From the NCBI GenBank assembly GCA_947311315.1, contig CAMZKN010000072.1, positions 1 through 34,279 on the forward strand: a stretch of DNA of 34,279 nucleotides, read 5' to 3'. This DNA comes from an uncultured Desulfobulbaceae bacterium (GTDB lineage: Bacteria; Desulfobacterota; Desulfobulbia; Desulfobulbales; Desulfocapsaceae). Below, piece after piece: positions 8,851 to 17,516 of this stretch; position 1 is the stretch's first letter, and each line of letters starts with the position of its first letter. The notes below the pieces were generated by a model. The model searched no databases, was not told where the DNA came from, and saw only the letters and a program-made list of their open reading frames with translations. The position numbers and the translations under genes are program-made.

Positions 8851-9940
8851 TCGGTGCATGACCGGAGGTGACTGCATCAGCAGGCTGAGAAATATATGTG
8901 CGAAGGATGTTTGCGATATTTTGTAAGAGGTATGCCGTACATATACTAATAATGAAGTAGGCAAGGTACTCGAGATAGTGTCCGTAATTGAAGGTCTTGG
9001 CTGAAGTTTGATTGAGCATACTGCTTTTAAGGAGCATTTCTCCCAGTCTGAAAACTATCTGTTTATGGACGAGATATATTTCCAGACTTAGTGCTCCGCA
9101 ACAGGATAAAAGAAAGAGAAGTGGGGGAGGGACAATATCTAACATTATACTTGCAAAGAGACACAAGGGAGGTGTCCCAATGGCAAATAGATAGTATTCC
9201 AAGCCATAACCCGCAATGTTGAAGTGATTAAACATCAGGATTAGGAGCATCCCAAAGGAAAAGGCGAATGCAGCAATATTACATGCTACGGTTTGTTTTG
9301 TTAAAAATTGACTGCTGTTGAAAGAGTTGTAGCTTACGTGGGAGCCGATAAGAAAAATCGGAATTCTTGTCAAAAAACTTGTGAAATGGTCATTGTTGTT
9401 TGATATCAAGATAATAGAAAGAATAAATGCTGTGGCTGACGCCAGAAATATGAGCTTTAGTTGGTATTTCAGGTAGTATCGAAAAAAGAGTGGGTAGACA
9501 ATATAGAGAGAGAATATTGAAGGAATAAACCAGTATAGTGAAGAATTGTCGAGCCAAAAACCAATTGTTGTTATGCTCAGCAATATGTCTCGAAGTGTTG
9601 TTTTTCCATTAATTATGAAGTCGATGGTGAAAAAGAGACTTGTAGCTATAAAGTAGGCTGGATAGATAACAAAGAATCGCCTTTTATAGAAGTGAAAAGG
9701 GTTACTGTAACGAGTCATCATATGACGCACTAACCCAAAACCAGATAAGAAAAAGAACATATCGACTCCTCCAAAACCAGTAGAGACGAGAAGTCTCAGT
9801 GGGTGGTAAAGGAAGCCGTCAGGAAAGAAAATTTTTGAATGGTAGAGAAAAATCCAGATGATTGCAATTCCCATCAATTCTTTTCGATGTTTGCTAACGA
9901 GATTGTAAGAAATGCTGGGAGGCATGGTTGTTGGTTCCAT
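8834..9940 (-). CDS. Membrane acyltransferase, OafA/Acyltransferase_3 family
   Basis: A 368-residue polytopic inner-membrane protein. The N-terminus has the family signature: IAIIWIFLYHSKIFF (25-39), whose His34 is the expected catalytic residue, then GFGGVDMFFFLSGF, and FYKRRFFVIYPAYF, the conserved Arg/Tyr block. About ten hydrophobic helices follow to LLQNIANILRTYIS. Such enzymes move acetyl or other acyl groups from cytoplasmic donors to exported sugars. It is the only minus-strand gene in the glycan cluster and splits it into two plus-strand blocks, which suggests separate acquisition and makes the intergenic 9941-10096 a divergent promoter region. The ATG has no obvious ribosome site. 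Confidence 0.85.
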   Translation of the reverse strand: MEPTTMPPSISYNLVSKHRKELMGIAIIWIFLYHSKIFFPDGFLYHPLRLLVSTGFGGVDMFFFLSGFGLVRHMMTRYSNPFHFYKRRFFVIYPAYFIATSLFFTIDFIINGKTTLRDILLSITTIGFWLDNSSLYWFIPSIFSLYIVYPLFFRYYLKYQLKLIFLASATAFILSIILISNNNDHFTSFLTRIPIFLIGSHVSYNSFNSSQFLTKQTVACNIAAFAFSFGMLLILMFNHFNIAGYGLEYYLFAIGTPPLCLFASIMLDIVPPPLLFLLSCCGALSLEIYLVHKQIVFRLGEMLLKSSMLNQTSAKTFNYGHYLEYLAYFIISICTAYLLQNIANILRTYISQPADAVTSGHAPTKQIH

Positions 9941-9971
9941 GGATTTGTGGGGAAATATTTAAAACCAAGTG

Positions 9972-10000
9972 TTCAACGATACTCCATTTTGCTCTATAGT
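9972..10000 (+). promoter_or_regulatory. Candidate sigma70-type promoter for the second glycan block
   Basis: TTCAAC (9972-9977) and TATAGT (9995-10000) are separated by 17 bp. The -10 box matches consensus at five of six positions and the -35 at three. It sits in the only divergent gap of the cluster, about 97 bp before the GTG start at 10097, so it could drive the genes from 10097 onward. Confidence 0.35.
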
Positions 10001-10096
10001 TAAAGATGTTATGTACTCACAAAACGACAAATCATTGAATATTTATTTCTCAAATGTTTTCTTTTATCTTTACCGCTGGTTGATGAAGGTATTGCT

Positions 10097-10933
10097 GTGA
10101 TATATATTGCCACTGTCCACTGGCTTGATGATATGTGGATTGATATTCAACTGAAGTATTTCAAGAGGTACCTTCCTGATGATTCTTATCGGGTTTATGC
10201 TTTTCTGAATGGTATAGATCCCACCCCTTATTGTGAAAGAATTCACTATATCAATACCGGAGACATCCAGGCACATGTAACTAAACTGAATATTCTCGCA
10301 TCTGAAATTTGCAAAGTGGCAGGCTCTGATGACGTTATTTATTTTATCGATGGAGATGCTTTTCCTGTTGGTGATATAGATTCTTTTATCACCAGGCAAT
10401 TACTGCAGACTGACCTTGTTGCTGTTCAGAGACTTGAAAATGAGGGAGATCCACAACCTCATCCCTCTTTTTGCGCCACAACAGTCCGGTTTTGGAAAGA
10501 GATTGGTGGGGATTGGGGGCAGGGGCCACGCTGGAAGACATATTCAGGGGCTTCTCGGACTGATGTCGGGGCATTACTTTGGGAGAAACTGAATAAAAAC
10601 GGAATAGACTGGTTCCCTATGCACAGGTCAAACAAGATCAATTTGCATCCACTGTGGTTTGGTGTGTACCATGAGTTGATTTATCACCACGGTGCTGCTT
10701 TTCGAACTCCTTACTGTATGGTTGATATTAAAGACGCTAGGAAAGTCTGGTGGAAACGAGTTTTAATGGACATTGCAGATTCAAAGTTTGGAACAATGAA
10801 TAGCGGTTGGTATCAGAATGCTATTTATTCTTTTGTTATGAAAAATCAGATTAAGAAGGTTCTTATTCATAGTCATAAACTCATTGAGGAGATTCCCGAA
10901 GATTTACAATTTTCTGAACAGTTTAAAGGATAA
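10097..10933 (+). CDS. Probable GT-A-fold glycosyltransferase, uncharacterised
   Basis: A 278-residue soluble protein beginning MIYIATVHWLDDMWIDIQL. A DXD-type metal site is likely at DVIYFIDGDAFPVGD (79-93), preceded by the alternating hydrophobic strands of a GT-A fold. Later blocks are FCATTVRFW, where family members usually accept the sugar, and LHPLWFGVYHELIYHHGAAF. I do not recognise a named family. The start is GTG with GAAGG at 10085-10089; an ATG at 10083 runs straight into a stop. It is the first gene after the divergent promoter region and is followed within about 50 bp by a GT2 gene. Confidence 0.65.
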   Translation: MIYIATVHWLDDMWIDIQLKYFKRYLPDDSYRVYAFLNGIDPTPYCERIHYINTGDIQAHVTKLNILASEICKVAGSDDVIYFIDGDAFPVGDIDSFITRQLLQTDLVAVQRLENEGDPQPHPSFCATTVRFWKEIGGDWGQGPRWKTYSGASRTDVGALLWEKLNKNGIDWFPMHRSNKINLHPLWFGVYHELIYHHGAAFRTPYCMVDIKDARKVWWKRVLMDIADSKFGTMNSGWYQNAIYSFVMKNQIKKVLIHSHKLIEEIPEDLQFSEQFKG

Positions 10934-10986
10934 AAAATTGATATCGTATTTTAATATATTACGTGGACTTCAAAAATAGAGTTGAA

Positions 10987-12021
10987 ATGTCACCCAAGGT
11001 TACAGTGCTTATGCCTGTCTATAATGGTGAGTCTTATTTGCGGGCAACCATAGAGAGTATTTTAAGGCAGACCTTTACTGATTTTGAATTCCTCATTATT
11101 GACGATGGCTCCACGGATTCAACTGTAGAAATTGTTCGAAGTTTTAAGGATCAGCGTATCAGATTGTTACGAAACCCGGAACGCCTGAAGTTATCCGGTG
11201 CCCTGAATCGTGGACTTGATGAGGCTCGAGGGGAATATGTAGCCAGAATGGATGGTGATGATATTTCTCGCCCAGATCGCCTTGAAAAACAGGTAAGATT
11301 AATGGATTCTTTTCCGAATATAGGTTTATGTGGAGGATGGATTCAAAAATTTGGTATGGGGCGGAAAGAAATAAATCAATTTCCTGAACATTCCGAATCG
11401 ATTCGGGCTTATGCATTGTTCGATTCCCCCTTTGCTCATCCAACAGTTATGTTAAGGAAAAGCTTTTTTGACCAGTATAAATTGCGTTACGATGGTCAAT
11501 ATTATCCCACTGAAGATTATGAATTATGGAGTCGGGCTCTCGATTTGTTTCCTTGTGTCAATATTCAGGAAATTCTTCTGGATTATCGTGTTCATGATTC
11601 GAGTATGACCCGCTCTGACTGGGATGATATGGATATCAAAGCAGCTGCAATTACGTGCCGGCAATTAAATTTGTTAGGTCTTTATCCCTCTGGCGAAGAG
11701 ATTTCAATTCATCGTAATATTGGTAGAGGAGAGAGTTGTCGCAGCCATAATTTAGAGGAACTTCAGAGAGGAGAAGAGTGGTTGAGACAATTGCAAATCG
11801 CCAATAGAAAGAACCATAGGTATGATGAACTCTTTTTTGATATGACTTTAGCCTTGATCTGGTTTCGCTTTTGTTTCCATGCTACCCATCTTGGGTTGAA
11901 AACTTTACGATGCTATTGGCAAAGCCCCCTGTTACAGAGTGACTATAGGAAGTTTCAGTGTGGAGGAATGCTGACTTTGTCAGTTTTAAAAAATCGTTTA
12001 TTGAATTCGGAAATTGGCTAA
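10987..12021 (+). CDS. Glycosyltransferase family 2
   Basis: A 344-residue GT-A enzyme with all standard GT2 blocks: VTVLMPVYNGESYLRATIES (5-24), LIIDDGSTDST (36-46), the DXD motif in ARMDGDDISRPDRL (86-99), and the acid-base region PTEDYELWSRAL near 171. The remaining C-terminal part, about 110 residues, is helical and poorly conserved. ATG 10987 precedes the first strand by four residues; a GTG at 10963 would add eight residues and neither start has a clear ribosome site. The gene ends only 4 bp before the ATG of the next GT2 gene. Confidence 0.9.
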   Translation: MSPKVTVLMPVYNGESYLRATIESILRQTFTDFEFLIIDDGSTDSTVEIVRSFKDQRIRLLRNPERLKLSGALNRGLDEARGEYVARMDGDDISRPDRLEKQVRLMDSFPNIGLCGGWIQKFGMGRKEINQFPEHSESIRAYALFDSPFAHPTVMLRKSFFDQYKLRYDGQYYPTEDYELWSRALDLFPCVNIQEILLDYRVHDSSMTRSDWDDMDIKAAAITCRQLNLLGLYPSGEEISIHRNIGRGESCRSHNLEELQRGEEWLRQLQIANRKNHRYDELFFDMTLALIWFRFCFHATHLGLKTLRCYWQSPLLQSDYRKFQCGGMLTLSVLKNRLLNSEIG

Positions 12022-12025
12022 ATTC

Positions 12026-12991
12026 ATGACTAATGGCCCTGCTATTACTGGTGTTATCTGTACTCATAACCGTGAACGTTTTCTTGAACGTTGTATTGAA
12101 AGTCTTTGTAAACAAACTCTTGATCAGAACCAGTATGAAATATTGGTTGTAGATAACGGGTCTACTGATAAAACTAAAGAGATATGTGAAAAGTATTCGA
12201 GTCAAAAAAATTTTAGATATATTTTTGAACCGGTACTTGGACTCTCTAATGCCAGAAATACAGGCTGGAACAATGCTTGTGGTGACTATGTTGGTTATCT
12301 TGATGATGACGCCGTTGCGGCGGACACGTGGTTTGAGAAGGCGCTATGGTGTTTTCAAAACATACAGCCTATCCCCGAATGGGTTGGTGGTCCCATCGAT
12401 TTAGAATGGGAGATTCCCGCACCCGAATGGATTACTGAGGAATATTGGACGACATTAGGATGGCTTGATTGGGGCGATAAGGAACGTTTTTTGACTGGAG
12501 CTGATGAAAGACTAGGAGGGGGGAATAGCTTTTACCTCAAGTCTGTTCTAAAAAAAATGAAGGGGTTTGATACAAGGTTAGGGCGAAAAAAGAAGCTATT
12601 GCTTTCCGGTGAAGAAACTCAATTTCAGCATAGATTGAAATCTATTGGAGGGAATCTATTTTATCATCCTGGAATCCTTATTGATCACTTTGTGGCTAAA
12701 GAGAGGATAGAACCTGCATTTTTTTACCGTCGTTATTACTGGGGGGGGATTACAGATTATATCATGTCTAAAACTCTCGAAAAGGTGGCTCATGAGACCA
12801 TTTCACAGGCCGAAGATACGGATGAGGGCTCACAGTTTAAGAGACTACTATCCAAAAGTGTGCAGGCTCTGGGTTTCTTTGTTTCCGCGAACGAAAAAAT
12901 TCAGAGCAGGATATATTTCTCCTATGTGATAGGTTGGCTTGTGGCTGTGATAAAATATGGCTGGCGCAAAATGGATTTGGACACTGTATGA
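12026..12991 (+). CDS. Glycosyltransferase family 2
   Basis: A 321-residue GT-A enzyme. Motifs are ITGVICTHNRERFLERCIES (7-26), ILVVDNGSTDKT (39-50), GLSNARNTGWNNACGDYVGY (72-91) running into LDDDAVA (92-98) as the DXD site, GGPIDLEW, then the acceptor-side block GGGNSFYLKSVL and SGEETQFQHRL. A basic, aromatic C-terminus suggests membrane contact. A run of eight G (12741-12748) encodes Trp-Gly-Gly in FYRRYYWGGITDY. ATG 12026 is preferred over TTG 12014. Its stop overlaps the next start as ATGA (12988-12991). Confidence 0.9.
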   Translation: MTNGPAITGVICTHNRERFLERCIESLCKQTLDQNQYEILVVDNGSTDKTKEICEKYSSQKNFRYIFEPVLGLSNARNTGWNNACGDYVGYLDDDAVAADTWFEKALWCFQNIQPIPEWVGGPIDLEWEIPAPEWITEEYWTTLGWLDWGDKERFLTGADERLGGGNSFYLKSVLKKMKGFDTRLGRKKKLLLSGEETQFQHRLKSIGGNLFYHPGILIDHFVAKERIEPAFFYRRYYWGGITDYIMSKTLEKVAHETISQAEDTDEGSQFKRLLSKSVQALGFFVSANEKIQSRIYFSYVIGWLVAVIKYGWRKMDLDTV

Positions 12992-13995
12992 GTAGAGATA
13001 GCAGGCAGAATGTCAACATAGTTGGACAGAGTAGAGTTTTTGATTCACCTAAAACGGCTGAAATTTCGGTATTATTGCCTACGTACAATCGGGCTGACGC
13101 TCTGCTGCGAACTCTGCAGTCACTCGAACAGCAGAGTTTGAATGCTGAAATATTTGAAATTGTTGTCGTGGATGACGGATCCTCCGATAGTACGGCAGCT
13201 CTATTGGAAAAATTTGCAGAAGAGACTGGAAATCGGTTTTCCTATGCTGTTTTAAAAAAAAATGGAGGACCTGCGAAGGCCAGAAATACCGGACTAGCCA
13301 TGATTCGGGGAAATCTGGTTCTGATCATAGGAGATGATATTGAACCGGATGTTTTCCTTTTGGAGAAGCATTTATCTTTTCACAAAAAGAATTCGGATGA
13401 AAAAGATGCATTACTTGGTCATGTTTCTTTTCCGGAGGAATTGACATCAAGCGCCTTTATGAACTGGCTGGAAACCGATGGTCGGAAATATTTTTTTAAT
13501 TATGCTGACCTGGTGGCCGGGGAAGAGGCGGAGCCAATCTTTTTTTATACATGTAACGTTTCTGTCAAGTTATCTTTGTTAAGTAAAAGTGGCTGGTTTG
13601 ATGAGTCATTTCCCTATGCCTCCCATGAAGACCTGGAGCTTGGATATCGTTTGGCTGACAAAGGTATGCGGTTAGTATATGATCCGGATGCAAAAGGATA
13701 CCACTGGCATTTACTCACCATACAGGGTATTGCGAGAAGGGTGTATCTCATGGGCTATTCCGCCGAGATATTCTGGAGAAAAGTTGGTGATGGTGGTTCT
13801 GGTATAAGGCGTATTGCTCGAAAAGTTCTGACCACAGTGTGCTCTTTGCCGCCTATGGTGTATTTGTGGAATCGCCTGCAGGCAAAAGAGTATGATGAGG
13901 CAAAAAAATATCCTGGTCAATGGCATATGTTGCTTTTTTTAGGATTCTTTATTGGTCTTGCTGATTCTCAAAGGAACAAAAAGGTTCGTTTATAG
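12988..13995 (+). CDS. Glycosyltransferase family 2
   Basis: A 335-residue GT-A enzyme: ISVLLPTYNRADALLRTLQS (26-45), IVVVDDGSSDST (58-69), KKNGGPAKARNTGL (90-103), IIGDDIEPDVF (113-123) as DXD region, then FFYTCNVSVKLSLL and the acidic SHEDLELGYRLADKG. The ATG overlaps the preceding stop (ATGA), so I reject the far upstream TTG 12934. A run of nine A (13254-13262) lies within the Leu-Lys-Lys-Asn codons and could permit polymerase slippage. It closely resembles the preceding GT2 in layout, so the pair may be an old duplication. Confidence 0.9.
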   Translation: MSRDSRQNVNIVGQSRVFDSPKTAEISVLLPTYNRADALLRTLQSLEQQSLNAEIFEIVVVDDGSSDSTAALLEKFAEETGNRFSYAVLKKNGGPAKARNTGLAMIRGNLVLIIGDDIEPDVFLLEKHLSFHKKNSDEKDALLGHVSFPEELTSSAFMNWLETDGRKYFFNYADLVAGEEAEPIFFYTCNVSVKLSLLSKSGWFDESFPYASHEDLELGYRLADKGMRLVYDPDAKGYHWHLLTIQGIARRVYLMGYSAEIFWRKVGDGGSGIRRIARKVLTTVCSLPPMVYLWNRLQAKEYDEAKKYPGQWHMLLFLGFFIGLADSQRNKKVRL

Positions 13996-14006
13996 ATGGT
14001 GTAAAA

Positions 14007-14708
14007 GTGACTGATTACGAAAATATTTTAACAAAGATCGAAAAATTGCCACAGGATTGGCATGGTTCAGGTCCTTTAAGTGACAGTGTTTTAAAAGCTA
14101 TTGCCGGACATTGTAAGGATATAGGGCCCATAGAAAACAGTCTTGAGACAGGAGCCGGTAAATCAACGTTGTTTTTTTCACAGATTGCCAGGAATCATGT
14201 GGTTTTTGCCATAAATATTGGTAACAGCCTTGATCGGGTACGGGAATCGTCCCTTTTCAAAACCGATTGTGTTGAAATAGTGGAAGGTCCTACTCAAAAA
14301 ACTCTTCCTGCCTATGTGTTTGAGAAAAAAATTCAAGTAGCTCTCATTGATGGCCCCCATGGCTACCCGTTTCCAGAGCTTGAATACTACTATATTTATC
14401 AGCATCTTGATACTGGTGGACTCCTTGTCATTGATGATGTCAATATTCCCACAATAAAGAATATGGCAGAAGTGTTAAAAAAAGATGAAATGTTTGCGTG
14501 GGTAGGAACGGTGGGGAAAACTGCTTTTTTCAAAAGGACGTCAGCTCCACTGTTTGACCCGTTAGGAGATGGCTGGTGGGATCAGGGGGTTAACAGACCT
14601 TTTCTGAATAAGAGCAACAGATTGGAAACTGTTAAGGCAAAAATACCTGTGTCTTTGTTTAATCTTATTCCTGATTCGCTTAAATTGTTTGTACAAAAAC
14701 ATCTATAG
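14007..14708 (+). CDS. SAM-dependent methyltransferase (Methyltransf_24-like)
   Basis: A 233-residue protein with a class I methyltransferase core: motif I is SLETGAGKSTLFFSQIA (45-61), followed by VALIDGPHGYPFPELEYYY near 111 and GGLLVIDDVNIPTI near 136. The DGPH and IDDV blocks match the Methyltransf_24 branch, often found with cell-surface glycan genes, where members methylate sugars. Motif I contains a GKST that imitates a Walker A, but the other blocks argue for methyltransferase. The start is GTG, 11 bp after the preceding GT2 gene. The C-terminal tail after residue 185 is of unknown role. Confidence 0.75.
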   Translation: MTDYENILTKIEKLPQDWHGSGPLSDSVLKAIAGHCKDIGPIENSLETGAGKSTLFFSQIARNHVVFAINIGNSLDRVRESSLFKTDCVEIVEGPTQKTLPAYVFEKKIQVALIDGPHGYPFPELEYYYIYQHLDTGGLLVIDDVNIPTIKNMAEVLKKDEMFAWVGTVGKTAFFKRTSAPLFDPLGDGWWDQGVNRPFLNKSNRLETVKAKIPVSLFNLIPDSLKLFVQKHL

Positions 14709-14720
14709 CCTGCCGCCAAT

Positions 14721-16751
14721 ATGGCCCTTCAAGATATCATTCAATGCCTCACAGTAGCCGGCAGCCTTGTCCTGCTACTGGTCGTCCCGTTTTTGTTCCT
14801 TGCTTTTTTTCTGACCGAAAAAAGAGAATGGCCTGTTGTTTTTTTACTGGCGATGGTTTCTGGTTGTAGTCTCCAGGCGGTATCTGGTCTGCTCTGGTCG
14901 CATATCGTCCGGGGGCAACCTTTTAATGAAGTCCTGTTTTTTCTCACGCTTTGTCTTTTTATGACCACTTTGGTGGTAGGTTTTCGACGACGTTTAGCTG
15001 ATAGCGATGTAACCGATGTGGAAAATCACAACCATATTATTTTGATACTAATCCTTGTCGCAGCTTTTGTCGTTCGTTCCATTCATCCATTACAGACCTT
15101 TGCTCTTGGGCAGTCGGATGCTTATACGCACCTGAACTATCTGAACTATATTGTTAAACAAGGATACCTTGCAAATGTGGTGTATCCTTCAGGATATCAC
15201 TGGCTGTTGGCGCTGCCTGTACTTGTTTTCAAGATTGACCCATATAACATGGTTCGTTTCAGTGGAGCTTTTTTCGGAACGGGTCTTGTTCTTGGTATCT
15301 ATGTTTTTCTCGATAGATTATTCAATCACAGGGCAGCAGTTTTCGGGAGTTTTTGTGCGGCCTGTTTTCCCGGTATGTTTTTGCTGATGAAAACCGGAGT
15401 TGGCGCTTTTGCCAACCAGCTTGGGCTGTTTCTTATACCGGGTTTGCTGTACTGCTATGTCAGTTATATCAAAAATGAAAAAAACCGTGGTGCCGCTTTA
15501 GTAAGTTCTGTTGCAATCCTGGGCTTTGCTGCTTCTGTCCCTATGATGTTAATCCATATTTTCATTATTATCGGGTTGGAGCGTAGTTTAAATCTGTTTT
15601 GGGAACGGAAAAAGTGGTTTGCTCGAACTGTCCGGACTGCTGCCTTTTGTCTGCCAGCCATTTTGTTGATAGGTTTTCATTTTAGCCAGGTCGGTTCTGG
15701 ACAGCGATTTCAAACAGCTCAAATATTGACGAATTATGGTGAGAGGGATAAGGCTGTAACAGAGCAGATTGTTCAAAAGGTTGAGTCAGTTGGGAATAAG
15801 CTTGGAAACTCGCAACAGAAAATAGTCAATATTATAGTTGAAAGTCCATATTTGCGTCTTTTGATAGATTTTTTATCGGTTAAAAGAGTCGGCTTTTCCA
15901 ATGTATACATTGACGCTGTTGCATGGGCACTGGCGGGCCTGTTTTTGCTGTTTATTGCCTATGGAATGTATAGGAAAAATGTCGGGTTTCTCGTGTTGGG
16001 ATTGTGGGGAGGGCTCACTGCACTCCAGGCATCGACAGGTTATTTGCAATTTTCATCTTACCAGCGAGAAGGCTGGAGTCTATTGGTTGCAACCTGCTGT
16101 CTTAGTGGCATTCTCGTCGCGATACCGTACACATTTCTTGGTAAATACCGACCAGTGAAAATTGGAGTTTCTCTCTTTATTATACTGTCATTCTTATGGA
16201 CTGTGGTGTCTCCACCCTCCCATTTTGCCATTCAAAGCAGTGCTGAGGATCTGCTTATTCGTACAGTGCGTTTTCTTGGAAAGGAAGCAGTGCCAGCTGT
16301 TAAGAACAGTCATTATGACGATCCTTTTGGCAGGTTGACAGCATTGCTTGAAAGGTCTCTTCCTGTTACCCTGGTTAGTCGGAAATTTGTTGGCTGGAAT
16401 AATCAGGGTGAGCTCGTCCCCAATGTGTTACCGCATGGATCTAAGGTCAAAACCTTACTTGTTAATGCTCAACAGAGTAATGGAAGTATATTGTTTACCA
16501 AAGATAGTCAATATGTAGTATTTGTAGACAAAGACAAAGATATACAGCCCGCTGAAATGACTTCAGCCTTTGCGATGGTTTCGCCAAAGCTTGTGAAAGG
16601 AGTGCTGGCTCAGCAAAAATATCTGTATCGCGCAAATTACTCCATTTTAGAGTATATAAATAGTTTGGACGAGAGTGAATGGGTTGTCAACAAAGTTGTC
16701 TTATCTGGCAACCTGATAGCCTATGTAATCGTTCCAATTAACAGCAACTAG
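14721..16751 (+). CDS. Polytopic membrane protein, putative GT-C-type glycosyltransferase
   Basis: A 676-residue integral membrane protein with roughly a dozen hydrophobic segments in residues 10-500 and a soluble C-terminal domain of about 170 residues. The first large loop holds GQSDAYTHLNYLNYI (130-144) and VYPSGYHWLLALP (154-166). An acidic-His site in the first extracytoplasmic loop followed by a YPSGYHW block is the layout of GT-C enzymes that use polyprenyl-phosphate sugars. I do not recognise the exact family; a polymerase-like role is possible. It is followed directly by a DPM1-like synthase and a DUF2304 protein, which could make its lipid-linked donor. It starts 12 bp after the methyltransferase. 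Confidence 0.6.
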   Translation: MALQDIIQCLTVAGSLVLLLVVPFLFLAFFLTEKREWPVVFLLAMVSGCSLQAVSGLLWSHIVRGQPFNEVLFFLTLCLFMTTLVVGFRRRLADSDVTDVENHNHIILILILVAAFVVRSIHPLQTFALGQSDAYTHLNYLNYIVKQGYLANVVYPSGYHWLLALPVLVFKIDPYNMVRFSGAFFGTGLVLGIYVFLDRLFNHRAAVFGSFCAACFPGMFLLMKTGVGAFANQLGLFLIPGLLYCYVSYIKNEKNRGAALVSSVAILGFAASVPMMLIHIFIIIGLERSLNLFWERKKWFARTVRTAAFCLPAILLIGFHFSQVGSGQRFQTAQILTNYGERDKAVTEQIVQKVESVGNKLGNSQQKIVNIIVESPYLRLLIDFLSVKRVGFSNVYIDAVAWALAGLFLLFIAYGMYRKNVGFLVLGLWGGLTALQASTGYLQFSSYQREGWSLLVATCCLSGILVAIPYTFLGKYRPVKIGVSLFIILSFLWTVVSPPSHFAIQSSAEDLLIRTVRFLGKEAVPAVKNSHYDDPFGRLTALLERSLPVTLVSRKFVGWNNQGELVPNVLPHGSKVKTLLVNAQQSNGSILFTKDSQYVVFVDKDKDIQPAEMTSAFAMVSPKLVKGVLAQQKYLYRANYSILEYINSLDESEWVVNKVVLSGNLIAYVIVPINSN

Positions 16752-16767
16752 TTTTAATAATCCTGAT

Positions 16768-17448
16768 ATGTCTGAAAAAATTGCTATTGTTATCCCTGTA
16801 TATAATGAAGCGGGAGCTATTGGGGATGTTATAGAGGATGTTCGTGCTCATGGCTACACTTCTATTGTTGTAGTTGACGATGGGAGCGACGATGATTCTT
16901 TTTATATTGCAGCAGCATATGATGTTGTGGCCCTCCGTCATAAAATAAATAGAGGTAAAGGTGCTGCGGTTAAAACAGGTATTATGGCGGCCAACCTACT
17001 CGACGTAGATGTTGTCGTTACTATGGATGGTGATGGCCAACATGATCCTGCTGATATTGCTCCACTGATCCAACCGATACTTGACAACACAAGTGATGTT
17101 GTCTTAGGGTCTCGGCTTCTCAATAAAGAAGAAATGCCTTTTGTGAAAGTGATAGCAAATAGTTTCGGGAATTTTTTTACCTGGTTGCTTTATGGTATCC
17201 TTGTGTCAGATAGCCAATCAGGATATCGTGCTTATTCACGTTATGCTGCCCTTATCATTGATACTAAGGCTGACAAGTATGAGTATGACAGTAAAGTGAT
17301 CCGCGAAATAAAAAATAATCGCCTACGCTATACAGAAGTTCCCGTACAGACTCTGTATACTGAATATTCAATGCAGAAAAAAAATAAGCAGGGTTTTGTA
17401 AATGGTTTAATAACTTTGTATAGAATGGTTTGGAAGATGATTGCTTGA
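16768..17448 (+). CDS. Polyprenyl-phosphate sugar synthase-like GT2 (DPM1/DPG family)
   Basis: A 226-residue GT2 enzyme of dolichol-phosphate mannose synthase type: IAIVIPVYNEAGAIGDVI (5-22), VVVDDGSDDDS (34-44), INRGKGAAVKTG (60-71), VTMDGDGQHDP (84-94) with the DXD, then LGSR and SDSQSGYRAYSR. The RGKGAAV and DGDGQHDP blocks are diagnostic of the family. It has no C-terminal transmembrane pair, so membrane attachment may come from the DUF2304 protein encoded next. Expected product is a polyprenyl-phosphate hexose serving a GT-C enzyme, with the preceding membrane protein as candidate user. Short compared with E. coli ArnC-type proteins. Confidence 0.88.
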   Translation: MSEKIAIVIPVYNEAGAIGDVIEDVRAHGYTSIVVVDDGSDDDSFYIAAAYDVVALRHKINRGKGAAVKTGIMAANLLDVDVVVTMDGDGQHDPADIAPLIQPILDNTSDVVLGSRLLNKEEMPFVKVIANSFGNFFTWLLYGILVSDSQSGYRAYSRYAALIIDTKADKYEYDSKVIREIKNNRLRYTEVPVQTLYTEYSMQKKNKQGFVNGLITLYRMVWKMIA

Positions 17449-17516
17449 AAGATAACGAGCTGCTGGCGACGCCATCAGAGATGATAAGATAAAAAAACAG
17501 GAATGATAAAAAAGAT

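Noticed and set aside
12934..12987. Upstream TTG start of the third GT2 gene
   Set aside because: It would lie within the preceding coding sequence by 58 bp, while an ATG in an ATGA overlap gives the usual GT2 N-terminus.
14007..14708. P-loop ATPase reading of the GAGKST motif
   Set aside because: The motif sits as methyltransferase motif I, and DGPH and IDDV blocks follow; no Walker B or other ATPase motif is seen.
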